DNA of 16,733 bases from Acinetobacter lwoffii (GCF_002321025.1 NZ_DCLL01000058.1:33513-50245); one strand, 5' to 3'; shown: positions 7,769 through 15,194, counted from the first letter of the stretch. The notes: generated by a model not told the origin, from the letters alone. Made by a program: numbers and translations.

Positions 7769-8677
7769 TTAACGGTTATAAAGCAAGGTCTTGTCTGCAG
7801 GTCGTAGCTGAAAGTGTTGCAGATTCTGTTTACCCAGCACCGGATACATCAGTGCTTCCGGGTCATTATGGTGATACAAACCCAAGGCATGTCCGAGTTC
7901 ATGTGCCAGAGTCAGGCGGAGATCATCTTCTGCATCAAACTGATAAACCTGAATTTGATTGCCCATAAATACACCTTTATGAAATTCGCGGGCAGGGAAA
8001 CGCTGCTGGGCTTGAATGATATTCTGCTGATGGTTTTGCAGACCATGTTGATGCATGGAAACATTCATATTAAAGGAATTTTGCTGTTCCTGCAGGTACT
8101 GAAGTTCCCGTTGAAAATTTTCCGATTTGCGCTGTAAAGCCAAGACTTCATATTCAATCTGCTCACGCTCATAAGCAGATAAATTCGGCTGACGGCGTCG
8201 TTGCTGTAAGGCCTGAAATTCACTATTGATCTGATCTCTTTGCTGGATCAGGCGTTGCTGCTGACTTTCCAGATGCTGATGGGATGCTTCCAGGTTTTTG
8301 ACCTGACGTTGATACTTGGCGTCATCTGCCAGCAACTGTTTTTCGACTTTCTTTAAGGCATCATAGTCTTGCTGGCGCTGATCATAGATCAGGTGAATAC
8401 TCAGCCTAGCATTTTCATCATAGACCATCAAATCGTCACGATTGCTTCCCTGATGCCAGATCTCGATGGCTTCCTTGCTCAGTTGAATCACTTGATCTTT
8501 ACTCAGTCCAAAGCCTGAATCGACCTGATCAATCCGGAAACGTAAGCGGGTATCGAAAGGATGCGTCAAGCGATCAGCCAGCGAGTTATAGCGCAGTTGA
8601 GGATGGGTTTTGGCCTGCATATGCAGATAGGCAGACATGATCAATCCCACCACGAGCAGACAGAGCAGAAGACGCAT
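7769..8677 (-). CDS. Matrixin-like zinc metalloprotease with coiled-coil insertion
   Basis: This 302-residue protein begins with a hydrophobic segment (residues 2-18), a signal anchor or signal peptide, so the rest should be periplasmic or outside the cell. The metzincin zinc site HELGHALGLYHH is at 259-270, with catalytic E260 and histidine ligands H259, H263 and H269. A methionine at 277 (ALMYP) fits the Met-turn. The front of the catalytic domain appears at 45-100 (strand RFRID, helix QVIQLSKEAIEIW, strand LSIHLIYD). About 120 residues (103-225) of Gln/Glu/Arg-rich heptad-like sequence then interrupt it before strand and zinc helix resume near 235. The insertion could be a partner- or substrate-binding arm. 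No good ribosome site precedes the ATG, so the start is less certain. The substrate is unknown. Confidence 0.82.
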   Translation of the reverse strand: MRLLLCLLVVGLIMSAYLHMQAKTHPQLRYNSLADRLTHPFDTRLRFRIDQVDSGFGLSKDQVIQLSKEAIEIWHQGSNRDDLMVYDENARLSIHLIYDQRQQDYDALKKVEKQLLADDAKYQRQVKNLEASHQHLESQQQRLIQQRDQINSEFQALQQRRRQPNLSAYEREQIEYEVLALQRKSENFQRELQYLQEQQNSFNMNVSMHQHGLQNHQQNIIQAQQRFPAREFHKGVFMGNQIQVYQFDAEDDLRLTLAHELGHALGLYHHNDPEALMYPVLGKQNLQHFQLRPADKTLLYNR

Positions 8678-8738
8678 ATTTTTTATTTAAATGTTTATTT
8701 TTTAAAAATATAGCTTAATTTTAATACTTTTCCCATGC

Positions 8739-9578
8739 CTATTTGCTTTGCTGCCCCACTTTTGGGTAAAGCCCTAATTCGCCCAGAGCCTGCTGTAAAA
8801 TTTCAAGGCGAATGGCCGGATCTATACCATTTTGCATCTGCATATTGAGTGAAAATGCCACGATTTCAGCCTGCGGTGTTTCAACCCAGCCGGTGAGCCA
8901 GCCGACTTGCGGTTCCACATCCATGCCCCAACCGGATTTGACATATAGTCGATAAGCTTTCCGCTCCTGTAAAAATAACATGGCTTTGACTTGTTGCTGG
9001 ACTTGAGGATCAAAGGCCAGTTGCTCTCGGGCCAACGCAGAAACAAATTGGACTTCCTGTTTTGGAGTAACTTTCAAAGGGCCTACCAACCAGAAGTTAT
9101 CGACCTGTTGACCAATCTACTGATTACTAAATTGGATGCGTTGTACTTCCTGTTGCATCAGTTCAAGGCCAATACGACGTGCCAGTTCCTGATAAACGGG
9201 TACAGCAGACGCTTGCATGGCTTGGCCGAGAGTCATGTCTTTTTCCCAAGCTGAAAAACTGCGTTTCTTGCCATCCCATTTAAAAATTTCATTGGTTGTG
9301 GCTTTGCCATGTTGCAGGCCAATCAGGGCATTGAGCATTTTAAAGGTAAAGGCAGGAACATATTCGGTACCTGCACGACTTGAATCATTGCCATAGACCT
9401 GTACCTGTTGACCACGCTGAATCACTAAAACGCCAGAGCTTTGCGCCTGATCAAATAATTGGGCAATGGCTTGAGTCGATTGAGTCGAAGTGATATGAGA
9501 TGGGGAAGATGAAACAGGTAAGGTACACGCCGTCAGGCTCAAGCAATTAAGTAAAGGCAGAAAAATCAGAGTTTTCAT
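8739..9578 (-). pseudogene. blaOXA: Inactivated class D (OXA-type) beta-lactamase
   Basis: This is a full-length class D beta-lactamase frame (280 codons) broken by an in-frame TAG at codon 154 (9117-9119), where relatives read through NQQIGQQVDNFW. No frameshift is needed to join the halves. Residues 1-18 form a lipoprotein-like signal (LTAC). Recognisable class D blocks are TEYVPA.TFKMLNALIGL, RSFSAWEKDMTLGQAM, SAV (124-126), VDNFWLVGPLKVTP, KSG (214-216) and GWLTGWVE. The catalytic serine of the STFK motif is replaced by Phe (F77, codon TTT at 9348-9350), and the conserved FGN motif reads FSN (150-152). With the nonsense codon, that is three separate lesions in essential places, so no active enzyme is expected. 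The sequence resembles the intrinsic OXA-134/OXA-211 type of non-baumannii Acinetobacter; that placement is by recall. Confidence 0.88.
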
Positions 9579-9680
9579 GGGTTCAGGGTATTTTAATGTT
9601 TGATTTAACTTAAACAGCTTTTCCTGAAAATACGATCAAATTTTGGTAATTTTTATTTTATTCCTTCAAGTCGAAACATA

Positions 9681-9708
9681 AAAAAACCGCGCGAAAGCGC
9701 GGTTTTTT
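9681..9708 (-). terminator. Intrinsic terminator of dnaK
   Basis: AAAAAACCGCGC (9681-9692) pairs with GCGCGGTTTTTT (9697-9708) around a GAAA tetraloop. It lies 16 bases downstream of the dnaK stop. The A/T flanks are symmetric, so it could also stop plus-strand transcription. Confidence 0.9.
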
Positions 9709-9724
9709 CAGTTAAAGCGACAAA

Positions 9725-11665
9725 TTATTTTTTGTCATCTTTCACTTCAGTGAACTCAGCATCTACAACGCCGTCGTCCGCTTTTTGAGATTGACCTTCG
9801 CCGCCTTGGAATGCATTCGGGTCAAAACCTTGCGCACCGCCTTGGCCTTGCGCTGCTTCATATGCACGTTGTGTAATTGGCATGATGATGTTTTGCAGCG
9901 CTTCAGTTTTCGCTTTGATGTCTTCAACGTCATTTTCTTTAGTTGCAGCTTCAAGCTCAGAAACCGCAGTTTCGATTGCAGTTTTTTCGTCTGCAGTCAC
10001 TTGTTCACCAAGATCTTTCACTGCTTTTTGTGAAGAAGCAACTAAAGCATCCGCTTCGTTGCGTGCTTTTGCAAGCTCTTCAAATTTACGGTCTTCTTCA
10101 GCATTCGCTTCAGCATCTTTGATCATTGCTTCGATTTCAGCATCAGACAAACCTGAGTTTGCTTTAATCTGGATCGATTGCTCTTTACCAGTGCTCTTGT
10201 CTTTCGCAGATACTTTCAATATACCATCAGCATTGATGTCGAAAGATACTTCAATTTGTGGCACACCACGTGGCGCAGGTGGGATGTCGCCTAACTGGAA
10301 GTTACCCAACAATTTGTTTTGCTGCGCCATTTTACGTTCACCTTGGTAAACTGAAATGTCTACAGCAGGCTGGTTGTCCGCAGCAGTTGAGAACACTTGA
10401 GATTTCTTTGCAGGAATCGTGGTGTTTTTCTCGATGATTGCAGTCAACACGCCGCCCATAGTTTCAATACCAAGTGTCAACGGAGTTACGTCAAGTAGAA
10501 GTACGTCAGTTTTGTCACCTGAAAGTACCGCACCTTGAATCGCAGCACCCATTGCGACTGCTTCGTCAGGGTTTACGTCTTTACGTGGCTCTTTACCGAA
10601 GAATTCTTGAACCTTCTGTTGAACCATTGGCATACGAGACTGACCACCCACCAGGATCACGTCAGAGATGTCAGAAGTCGAAAGACCCGCATCTTTAAGC
10701 GCAATACGGCAAGGTTCAATGGTACGCGCAACCAGGTCAGCAACCAGACCTTCAAGTTTTGCACGTGTTACGTTGATCACTAAGTGTTTAGGACCAGTCG
10801 CATCAGCAGTGATGTATGGAAGGTTGATTTCAGTTGCATTTGAAGAAGAAAGCTCGATTTTCGCTTTCTCCGCAGCTTCTTTTAAACGCTGTAACGCCAG
10901 TGGATCTTGTTTCAGGTTAAAGTTTTGTTCTTTCTTGAACTCTTCAACCAGGAACTCGATTAACGCGTTATCGAAGTCTTCACCACCTAGGAATGTATCA
11001 CCGTTAGTCGACAATACTTCAATTTGCTGGTCGCCATCAAGGTCCGCAATTTCAATGATTGAAACGTCGAAAGTACCACCACCCAAGTCATAAACCGCGA
11101 TTTTACGATCGCCTTCTTTCTTGTCCATACCAAACGCAAGTGCCGCAGCAGTTGGCTCGTTGATGATACGTTTAACTTCTAAACCTGCAATTTTACCTGC
11201 ATCTTTAGTTGCTTGACGCTGTGCATCGTTGAAGTAAGCAGGAACAGTAATAACAGCTTCAGTTACGGTTTCGCCCAGGTAATCTTCAGCAGTTTTCTTC
11301 ATCTTTTTCAAGATTTCAGCAGAAACCTGTTGTGGCGCCAATTTTTTGTCGTTGACATCAACCCAAGCATCACCGTTGTCAGCTTTGATGATTTTGTAAG
11401 GAACCAGACCGATATCTTTTTGTACCGCTTGGTCTTCATAACGACGACCGATCAAACGTTTGATCGCGAACAATGTATTTTTCGGATTCGTTACTGCTTG
11501 ACGCTTTGCAGATTGACCTACCAGAATTTCGCCATCTTTATAGGCAATAATAGATGGAGTGGTACGCGCGCCTTCAGCGTTTTCGATTACTTTAACTTTG
11601 TCGCCTTCAAGTACTGCAACACATGAGTTTGTAGTACCTAAGTCAATACCAATGATTTTAGCCAT
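9725..11665 (-). CDS. dnaK: Molecular chaperone DnaK (Hsp70)
   Basis: This 646-residue cytoplasmic Hsp70 binds exposed hydrophobic peptide segments in an ATP-controlled cycle. It works with a DnaJ co-chaperone and the exchange factor GrpE, encoded just upstream. The nucleotide-binding domain (about 1-385) carries GIDLGTTNS near the N-terminus, the phosphate loop DLGGGTFDVS and the adenosine motif LVGGQSRMP. The hydrophobic linker DVLLLDVTPLTLGIE follows, then the substrate-binding beta domain with APRGVPQIEV. The helical lid ends in a Gly/Gln-rich tail and VVDAEFTEV. The length is standard. A GAGG-type ribosome site precedes ATG 11665. A sigma-32-like promoter in the 118-base gap behind grpE allows separate heat induction. 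dnaJ does not follow it here. Confidence 0.98.
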   Translation of the reverse strand: MAKIIGIDLGTTNSCVAVLEGDKVKVIENAEGARTTPSIIAYKDGEILVGQSAKRQAVTNPKNTLFAIKRLIGRRYEDQAVQKDIGLVPYKIIKADNGDAWVDVNDKKLAPQQVSAEILKKMKKTAEDYLGETVTEAVITVPAYFNDAQRQATKDAGKIAGLEVKRIINEPTAAALAFGMDKKEGDRKIAVYDLGGGTFDVSIIEIADLDGDQQIEVLSTNGDTFLGGEDFDNALIEFLVEEFKKEQNFNLKQDPLALQRLKEAAEKAKIELSSSNATEINLPYITADATGPKHLVINVTRAKLEGLVADLVARTIEPCRIALKDAGLSTSDISDVILVGGQSRMPMVQQKVQEFFGKEPRKDVNPDEAVAMGAAIQGAVLSGDKTDVLLLDVTPLTLGIETMGGVLTAIIEKNTTIPAKKSQVFSTAADNQPAVDISVYQGERKMAQQNKLLGNFQLGDIPPAPRGVPQIEVSFDINADGILKVSAKDKSTGKEQSIQIKANSGLSDAEIEAMIKDAEANAEEDRKFEELAKARNEADALVASSQKAVKDLGEQVTADEKTAIETAVSELEAATKENDVEDIKAKTEALQNIIMPITQRAYEAAQGQGGAQGFDPNAFQGGEGQSQKADDGVVDAEFTEVKDDKK

Positions 11666-11712
11666 TTGGATGTTTCCTCTAAAATTTTTTTGTGATTTAC
11701 ACTTGTTATCCG

Positions 11713-11740
11713 ATATGAGAGCCGTTCGATTTTTTTCAAG
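11713..11740 (-). promoter_or_regulatory. Sigma-32 (RpoH) type heat-shock promoter of dnaK
   Basis: On the minus strand there is a -35 element CTTGAAA (11734-11740), a 13-base spacer and a -10 element TCTCATAT (11713-11720). The RpoH consensus is CTTGAAA, 11-16 bases, CCCCATnT. The predicted start near 11706 gives a 40-base leader for dnaK. Confidence 0.7.
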
Positions 11741-11783
11741 TAAAATTTTTGAAAAATTTCACAAACTCCCGAATTTATTTGGC

Positions 11784-12332
11784 TTAAGCGCCGACCATCA
11801 CCATGGCAGGACGCAATAAGCGACTGTTAAGCGTGTAGCCTTTTTGCAAAACAGTCCCAATTTCATTTGCTTTGGCATTTGGATCAATCCCGACTGCCTG
11901 ATGCAGATCCGCATTGAAACCGTTGTTGGTATCCACTGCCACAACCCCAAATTTCTCCAAGGTATGCAATAAAGATTTAAGGGTCAGTTCAACACCTTCA
12001 CGCAATGGTGTTTGCTCTTCACCTGCAGCCACAATGGCACGTTCCAGATTGTCGACTGTTTCTAGAAGCTCTTTAGAGAACTTTTCCAGAACTGTATCTT
12101 TATGCTTTTCAGATTCACGCTGAATACGTTCAACACTCTTTTGTGCTTCATAAACTGCATTGGCGGTACGGGCTTTTTCTAACTTTAAATCACCTTCAAG
12201 CTGCGCAATCTGCTCTTGTAAAGACTCAACGGAAACTTCAGCCTGCTCGGTTTCAGCTTGAGTTTGCGCTGTATCTTGTTCCGCTTGCTCTTGCTCAAGT
12301 TGTTGAGCTTGCTCGTTTTGCTCAGTCGCCAT
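11784..12332 (-). CDS. grpE: Nucleotide exchange factor GrpE
   Basis: This 182-residue protein is the co-chaperone that releases ADP from DnaK. An acidic, Gln/Glu-rich N-terminal tail (about 1-40) is followed by a long coiled coil for dimerisation (about 40-100, containing EKARTANAVYEAQKSVERI). The C-terminal beta domain contacts DnaK and includes FNADLHQAVG and the closing GYTLNSRLLRPAMVMVG. The frame is open to ATG 12365, where an AAGGA also lies 6 bases upstream. I prefer ATG 12332 because it has GGAG 7 bases upstream and because Acinetobacter GrpE proteins begin MA(T/N)EQNEQAQ (recall). The longer form would add MFKNPFKRSKS. It has its own sigma-32-like promoter and lies 118 bases before dnaK. 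Confidence 0.93.
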   Translation of the reverse strand: MATEQNEQAQQLEQEQAEQDTAQTQAETEQAEVSVESLQEQIAQLEGDLKLEKARTANAVYEAQKSVERIQRESEKHKDTVLEKFSKELLETVDNLERAIVAAGEEQTPLREGVELTLKSLLHTLEKFGVVAVDTNNGFNADLHQAVGIDPNAKANEIGTVLQKGYTLNSRLLRPAMVMVGA

Positions 12333-12442
12333 TGATTTACTCCGTTTAAATGGGTTCTTAAACATGTACAGTCCTTAGGCCTCAGTGTTCACTGCGTTTA
12401 TGCTGAACTGCCATGGTTGTGAAGTTCTTGATTACCTAAAGA

Positions 12443-12469
12443 AATCGGGGCAGGGTGTAAAAATTCAAG
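12443..12469 (-). promoter_or_regulatory. Sigma-32 (RpoH) type heat-shock promoter of grpE
   Basis: On the minus strand there is CTTGAAT (12463-12469), a 12-base spacer and CCCCGATT (12443-12450), close to the RpoH consensus. The leader to ATG 12332 would be about 100 bases, or about 70 to the alternative ATG 12365. Confidence 0.6.
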
Positions 12470-12751
12470 CGTCGACCCAGATTAAATTTAAGATTTATAC
12501 AAAATACTGAATCCAGCGGATAGCAGAACAAGCTATTCAGAACACAACAGCAGGATAGGATGAGAATAAAATACACGGACATCAGCAGCGATGAATCCGA
12601 ATTTTGAACTGAATAGATTTAATTAGCGACTAAATCTAAGAATTAAGTATTTGAAAATAAATATAAAAAATGAATAATCGTATTTTTGAATCAAATTAAT
12701 AATTTTAATCCGTTTTAAGTATTGGTAAAAAAATTGCATCATACTTCTATT
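12470..12751. other. AT-rich intergenic stretch upstream of grpE, no gene seen
   Basis: I see no coding frame or recognisable RNA. A 7-bp dyad AGATTTA/TAAATCT (12615-12621 with 12631-12637) and strongly AT-rich sequence at 12640-12735 are present. The AT-rich part could help promoter activity for the small-RNA candidate that follows. Confidence 0.45.
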
Positions 12752-12854
12752 AACAGCGACCTTGTTCAGAGGAGAGAGCCGAACCGGGTTGCTGTTGCCC
12801 TATTTTAGAGTTGCTTTTTTCAAGCTGAGTATCCCCAAAACTCAGCTTTTTTTT
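12752..12854 (+). ncRNA. Candidate small non-coding RNA, about 103 nt
   Basis: This compact unit has no open frame. A first hairpin pairs AACAGCGACC (12752-12761) with GGTTGCTGTT (12787-12796), with one G-U pair. An inner GTTC/GAAC pairing (12764-12767 with 12781-12784) presents the purine-rich loop AGAGGAGAGAGCC. A short single-stranded linker leads to a strong intrinsic terminator (12822-12854). A CATACT box at 12740-12745 would start transcription exactly at the first stem, though its -35 is poor. I do not recognise the family. It is not 6S, 4.5S, tmRNA or RNase P RNA as far as I can tell. It could instead be a leader that ends early, but no gene follows for over 1 kb on this strand. Confidence 0.45.
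12822..12854 (+). terminator. Intrinsic terminator of the small-RNA candidate
   Basis: AAGCTGAGT (12822-12830) and ACTCAGCTT (12840-12848) form a 9-bp stem with a 9-base loop, followed by an eight-T run. The minus strand has no matching U-run, so it acts on plus-strand transcripts. Confidence 0.85.
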
Positions 12855-12988
12855 GCCTATTTATTTATTAGACATAAAAACGATTAATATCTAAGCAATA
12901 AAGTCTTTCACAATAGATGAACTTTTGATTAATATTTATTCTAGATTCTATCGCTGTAGTTTCTTCTTATTTTGAAATGTGTTTTCGT

Positions 12989-13021
12989 GGCTTATCCTGT
13001 TCTCTAGATAAGCCTTTTTTT
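12989..13021 (+). terminator. Intrinsic terminator with no upstream gene
   Basis: GGCTTATC (12989-12996) pairs with GATAAGCC (13007-13014), and seven T follow. It is oriented to the plus strand. The 134 bases between this and the previous terminator hold no coding frame, so it implies either a second short transcript or a back-up stop. Confidence 0.75.
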
Positions 13022-13078
13022 GTCCAGAATTTACCTTTTTTGAATTTGTTGGAATCAGTCGTCTCTATTTTAGCGGTT

Positions 13079-13096
13079 TGTAAGATAAAACTTACA
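13079..13096. repeat. Short perfect dyad
   Basis: TGTAAG (13079-13084), a 6-base spacer and CTTACA (13091-13096) form a perfect inverted repeat in non-coding DNA. It could be an operator or a small RNA stem; nothing else supports a function. Confidence 0.3.
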
Positions 13097-13228
13097 GCTT
13101 GGATAGTGAATGTCCGCTTCATGAGAGCAAGTTGATTCGATAGGATAATTTATATAGAGAATAGGATGTTCTGGTTGAATTGCTGAGAAGCATAAGCAAA
13201 GTGGAAGTTCGTTTAACATAACCCTCTG

Positions 13229-13263
13229 CAAAGGCCCTAAAGAAATTTTCTTTAGGGCCTTTG
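13229..13263. terminator. Long inverted repeat, probable terminator
   Basis: A 17-bp arm (13229-13245) is repeated inverted at 13247-13263, with GGCCCTAAAGA/TCTTTAGGGCC at its heart. The U-tract is short (TTTG), so it is a weaker terminator than its neighbours. It is the third hairpin in the non-coding block. Confidence 0.55.
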
Positions 13264-13292
13264 TCTATCTGGCAGCTATCTTTTTCCATTTA

Positions 13293-13313
13293 AAAAGCCC
13301 AGTCTGGGCTTTT
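13293..13313. terminator. Intrinsic terminator of the Arg/Gln-rich protein gene
   Basis: AAAAGCCCA (13293-13301) and TGGGCTTTT (13305-13313) form a 9-bp stem with a 3-base loop. On the minus strand it ends in five T. It lies 22 bases after the stop of the gene at 13336. Confidence 0.75.
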
Positions 13314-13335
13314 AATACAGAAAATGATTCAAGTC

Positions 13336-13836
13336 TTAATCGCGACGATCGCGTGAACGTTGTTCTTGATGACGTCGGTTGTCATTCCAGCGTTGATTAG
13401 AACGATTTTGCTGGACTTTTTTACTGCGTTGATCTGTTACACGTTTACGCTCCAGATCCTGACGACGTTTACGTTCTGCCTCTGCCTGTTTTTGCCGTTG
13501 CGTCATGATATTTTTACGTTGCTGTTCATGGCGCTGTCGTTCCAGTTGGCTTTTACGTCGATCCAGCTCTAACTGTCTTTTACGATCCTGCTCCCAATTG
13601 CGATGTTGTAATTCCTGTTTACGTCGATCCAGTTCAATGCGTTTGCGTTGCTGTTCATATTCCCAACGTTGCCGCTCATAGCGACGATCTTGTTCATAAC
13701 GCCGGTCCAGTTCATAGCGACGGTCATAACGCTGATCATAGCGGCCATCATAATAGCCACCATCTTCAGGAAATGCGACGCAGCCTACAGCTAAAAATGC
13801 AGTCGCCAAAGACAGAGCTAGAATTTTGCTAGCCAT
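13336..13836 (-). CDS. Arg/Gln-rich repetitive secreted protein or lipoprotein, function unknown
   Basis: The start is set at ATG 13836 because GGGAGG lies 6 bases before it; the ATG at 13842 abuts that site. The 166-residue product has a signal region MASKILALSLATAFLAVGC that could be lipidated at the cysteine. The mature part is almost entirely Arg, Gln, Glu, Asp, Lys and Tyr. It contains about three DRRYEx hexapeptides, then a 22-residue repeat built on ELDRRK, visible as a 15-bp DNA identity 66 bases apart (13552-13566 and 13618-13632). It continues in long highly charged helix to a basic Arg/Asp end. It should form an extended charged coil in the periplasm or at the outer membrane and could bind polyanions. 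I do not recognise a named family, and no function is inferred. Confidence 0.75.
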   Translation of the reverse strand: MASKILALSLATAFLAVGCVAFPEDGGYYDGRYDQRYDRRYELDRRYEQDRRYERQRWEYEQQRKRIELDRRKQELQHRNWEQDRKRQLELDRRKSQLERQRHEQQRKNIMTQRQKQAEAERKRRQDLERKRVTDQRSKKVQQNRSNQRWNDNRRHQEQRSRDRRD

Positions 13837-13862
13837 AGGCATCCTCCCGATTTGTAATAAAA

Positions 13863-13892
13863 AATATACTTAAGCTCGCAAAAGTACGTCAA
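13863..13892 (-). promoter_or_regulatory. Predicted sigma-70 promoter of the Arg/Gln-rich protein gene
   Basis: On the minus strand there is TTGACG (13887-13892), an 18-base spacer and TATATT (13863-13868). The start would fall about 20 bases before ATG 13836. Confidence 0.55.
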
Positions 13893-14053
13893 AAATAACC
13901 TTTAAACGGTCAATGACATCTTTTATAAATGAGGGTAACGTATCGAGTAGAAGCTATATGTACATTGATATTAAGACTTATATAAGAATATGGTCACTGA
14001 AACGCTAATCGTGTAGAAACTATGAAGAATTAAGAGAATAAGGACTAAAAATA

Positions 14054-15124
14054 ATGACTGTGAATCCTCCGGTTCTGAAAAGTGTGATGGAAAAGGGACA
14101 AGGGACGGCAGCGCGTATGCTGGACCGCTTACCTGGCATTGCACAGGAAGCATTAGTTAAGGCTCTGGATTATCCTCATGTTTATCCTGATTTAGATCCA
14201 TTGGTTAAATGCCTGATGGCCATCCAGATAAAACAGGGGCATAGCAGTTTTATCAGTGAGGATCTGGCTCATTCGCGCACATTGTTTGATGCACGCATGA
14301 AAGCGATCGCGGCTAAACCAACTACTGTCAAAGTCATCGAAGAGCTGCGCCTGCCTTTGCAAAGTGGCAGCATCTTTGCCCGGCATTATCATCCAGCTCC
14401 ACAAAAGAAGTTGCCGATGGTGATTTTTTATCATGGCGGTGCATTTATGGTGGGCGGTCTGGACAGCCATGATGAATTCTGTCGCTTGCTGGCAGTACAT
14501 GCCAAAGTGCAGGTGCTAAGCGTGGCTTATCCGCTGACGCCAGAATTTAGCCCCTTGCAGATGGTACAGGTTTGTGAAGATGCCTTGGCTTGGGCACATC
14601 AGCATAGTAACCAACTAAAAATCTATAAAAATCGTATTGCCGTAGCAGGGGACAGTGCGGGCGGAAATCTGGCTACTGTGGTGGCACAGCGCAGTGCAGG
14701 TAAATCTTATGCCGCACGAGCACAGCTTTTGCTTTATCCGGCGGTCGACTTTAAAAGTCGCCATCCTTCTTTTTATGCCTATAAAGATGGACTGGTACTT
14801 TCGGAACAGGATATTGATCTGGTGACCTTCATGTATGCCCAAACCCATCAGATTGAACTGGATGATCCGCTGATTTCACCTACTTATGGTGAATTGCGGA
14901 ATTTACCGCCAAGTTATGTAATTACCGCACGCCATGATGTCCTGCATGATGAAGGTTCAATCTATGCACATAAACTACGTCAGAATGGCGTGAGTGTTCA
15001 TTATCATGAATATACCGATCAGGCACATGGTTTTATCAACCTGACGCCGATCTCTCGCCGTGCCAAAAAATATGTGATTGAGATCAGCAAAAACTTCCGC
15101 AAATTCTGGGACAAAAATAGTTAA
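14054..15124 (+). CDS. Alpha/beta hydrolase, hormone-sensitive lipase family esterase
   Basis: This 356-residue enzyme has the oxyanion-hole motif HGGA (127-130, in FYHGGAFMVGG) and the nucleophile elbow GDSAGG (S201). The acid residue is D295 in the HDVLHDEG segment and the histidine is H325 in QAHGF. Together these give the Ser-Asp-His triad and the HGG signature of the hormone-sensitive lipase (family IV) carboxylesterases. It should hydrolyse carboxylic esters of short to medium chain; the natural substrate is unknown. There is no signal peptide, so it is probably cytoplasmic. Residues 1-90 form a helical cap-like N-terminal region. An AAGGA ribosome site lies 9 bases before ATG. It is a single-gene unit closed by a terminator shared with the converging gene. 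Confidence 0.9.
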   Translation: MTVNPPVLKSVMEKGQGTAARMLDRLPGIAQEALVKALDYPHVYPDLDPLVKCLMAIQIKQGHSSFISEDLAHSRTLFDARMKAIAAKPTTVKVIEELRLPLQSGSIFARHYHPAPQKKLPMVIFYHGGAFMVGGLDSHDEFCRLLAVHAKVQVLSVAYPLTPEFSPLQMVQVCEDALAWAHQHSNQLKIYKNRIAVAGDSAGGNLATVVAQRSAGKSYAARAQLLLYPAVDFKSRHPSFYAYKDGLVLSEQDIDLVTFMYAQTHQIELDDPLISPTYGELRNLPPSYVITARHDVLHDEGSIYAHKLRQNGVSVHYHEYTDQAHGFINLTPISRRAKKYVIEISKNFRKFWDKNS

Positions 15125-15141
15125 ATCCAAGGCGCGAGCGC

Positions 15142-15172
15142 AAAAGGTGTTTCTCATGAAACACCTTTTTTT
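15142..15172. terminator. Intrinsic terminator after the esterase gene
   Basis: AAAAGGTGTTTC (15142-15153) and GAAACACCTTTT (15158-15169) form a perfect 12-bp stem with a TCAT loop, and the T-run extends to 15172. It lies between converging genes and has A-runs on the other side, so it probably serves both. Confidence 0.88.
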
Positions 15173-15194
15173 ATAGCTAAGTTTTTATCAGTTC

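Noticed and set aside
8739..9089. Separate gene for the C-terminal half of the OXA protein
   Set aside because: It is the in-frame remainder of the interrupted beta-lactamase with no start region of its own.
9882..10349. 155-codon plus-strand frame opposite dnaK, and other long antisense frames to 11626
   Set aside because: These are shadows of the highly biased dnaK coding sequence; no ribosome sites or recognisable domains.
12333..12365. Longer GrpE with an 11-residue N-terminal extension
   Set aside because: It has a possible ribosome site, but the GGAG-preceded ATG at 12332 matches the usual Acinetobacter GrpE start. Kept as an alternative.
12366..13335. Hidden small protein genes in the gene-free block
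   Set aside because: The ATG-started frames I followed by eye on the plus strand stop within about ten codons and lack ribosome sites.
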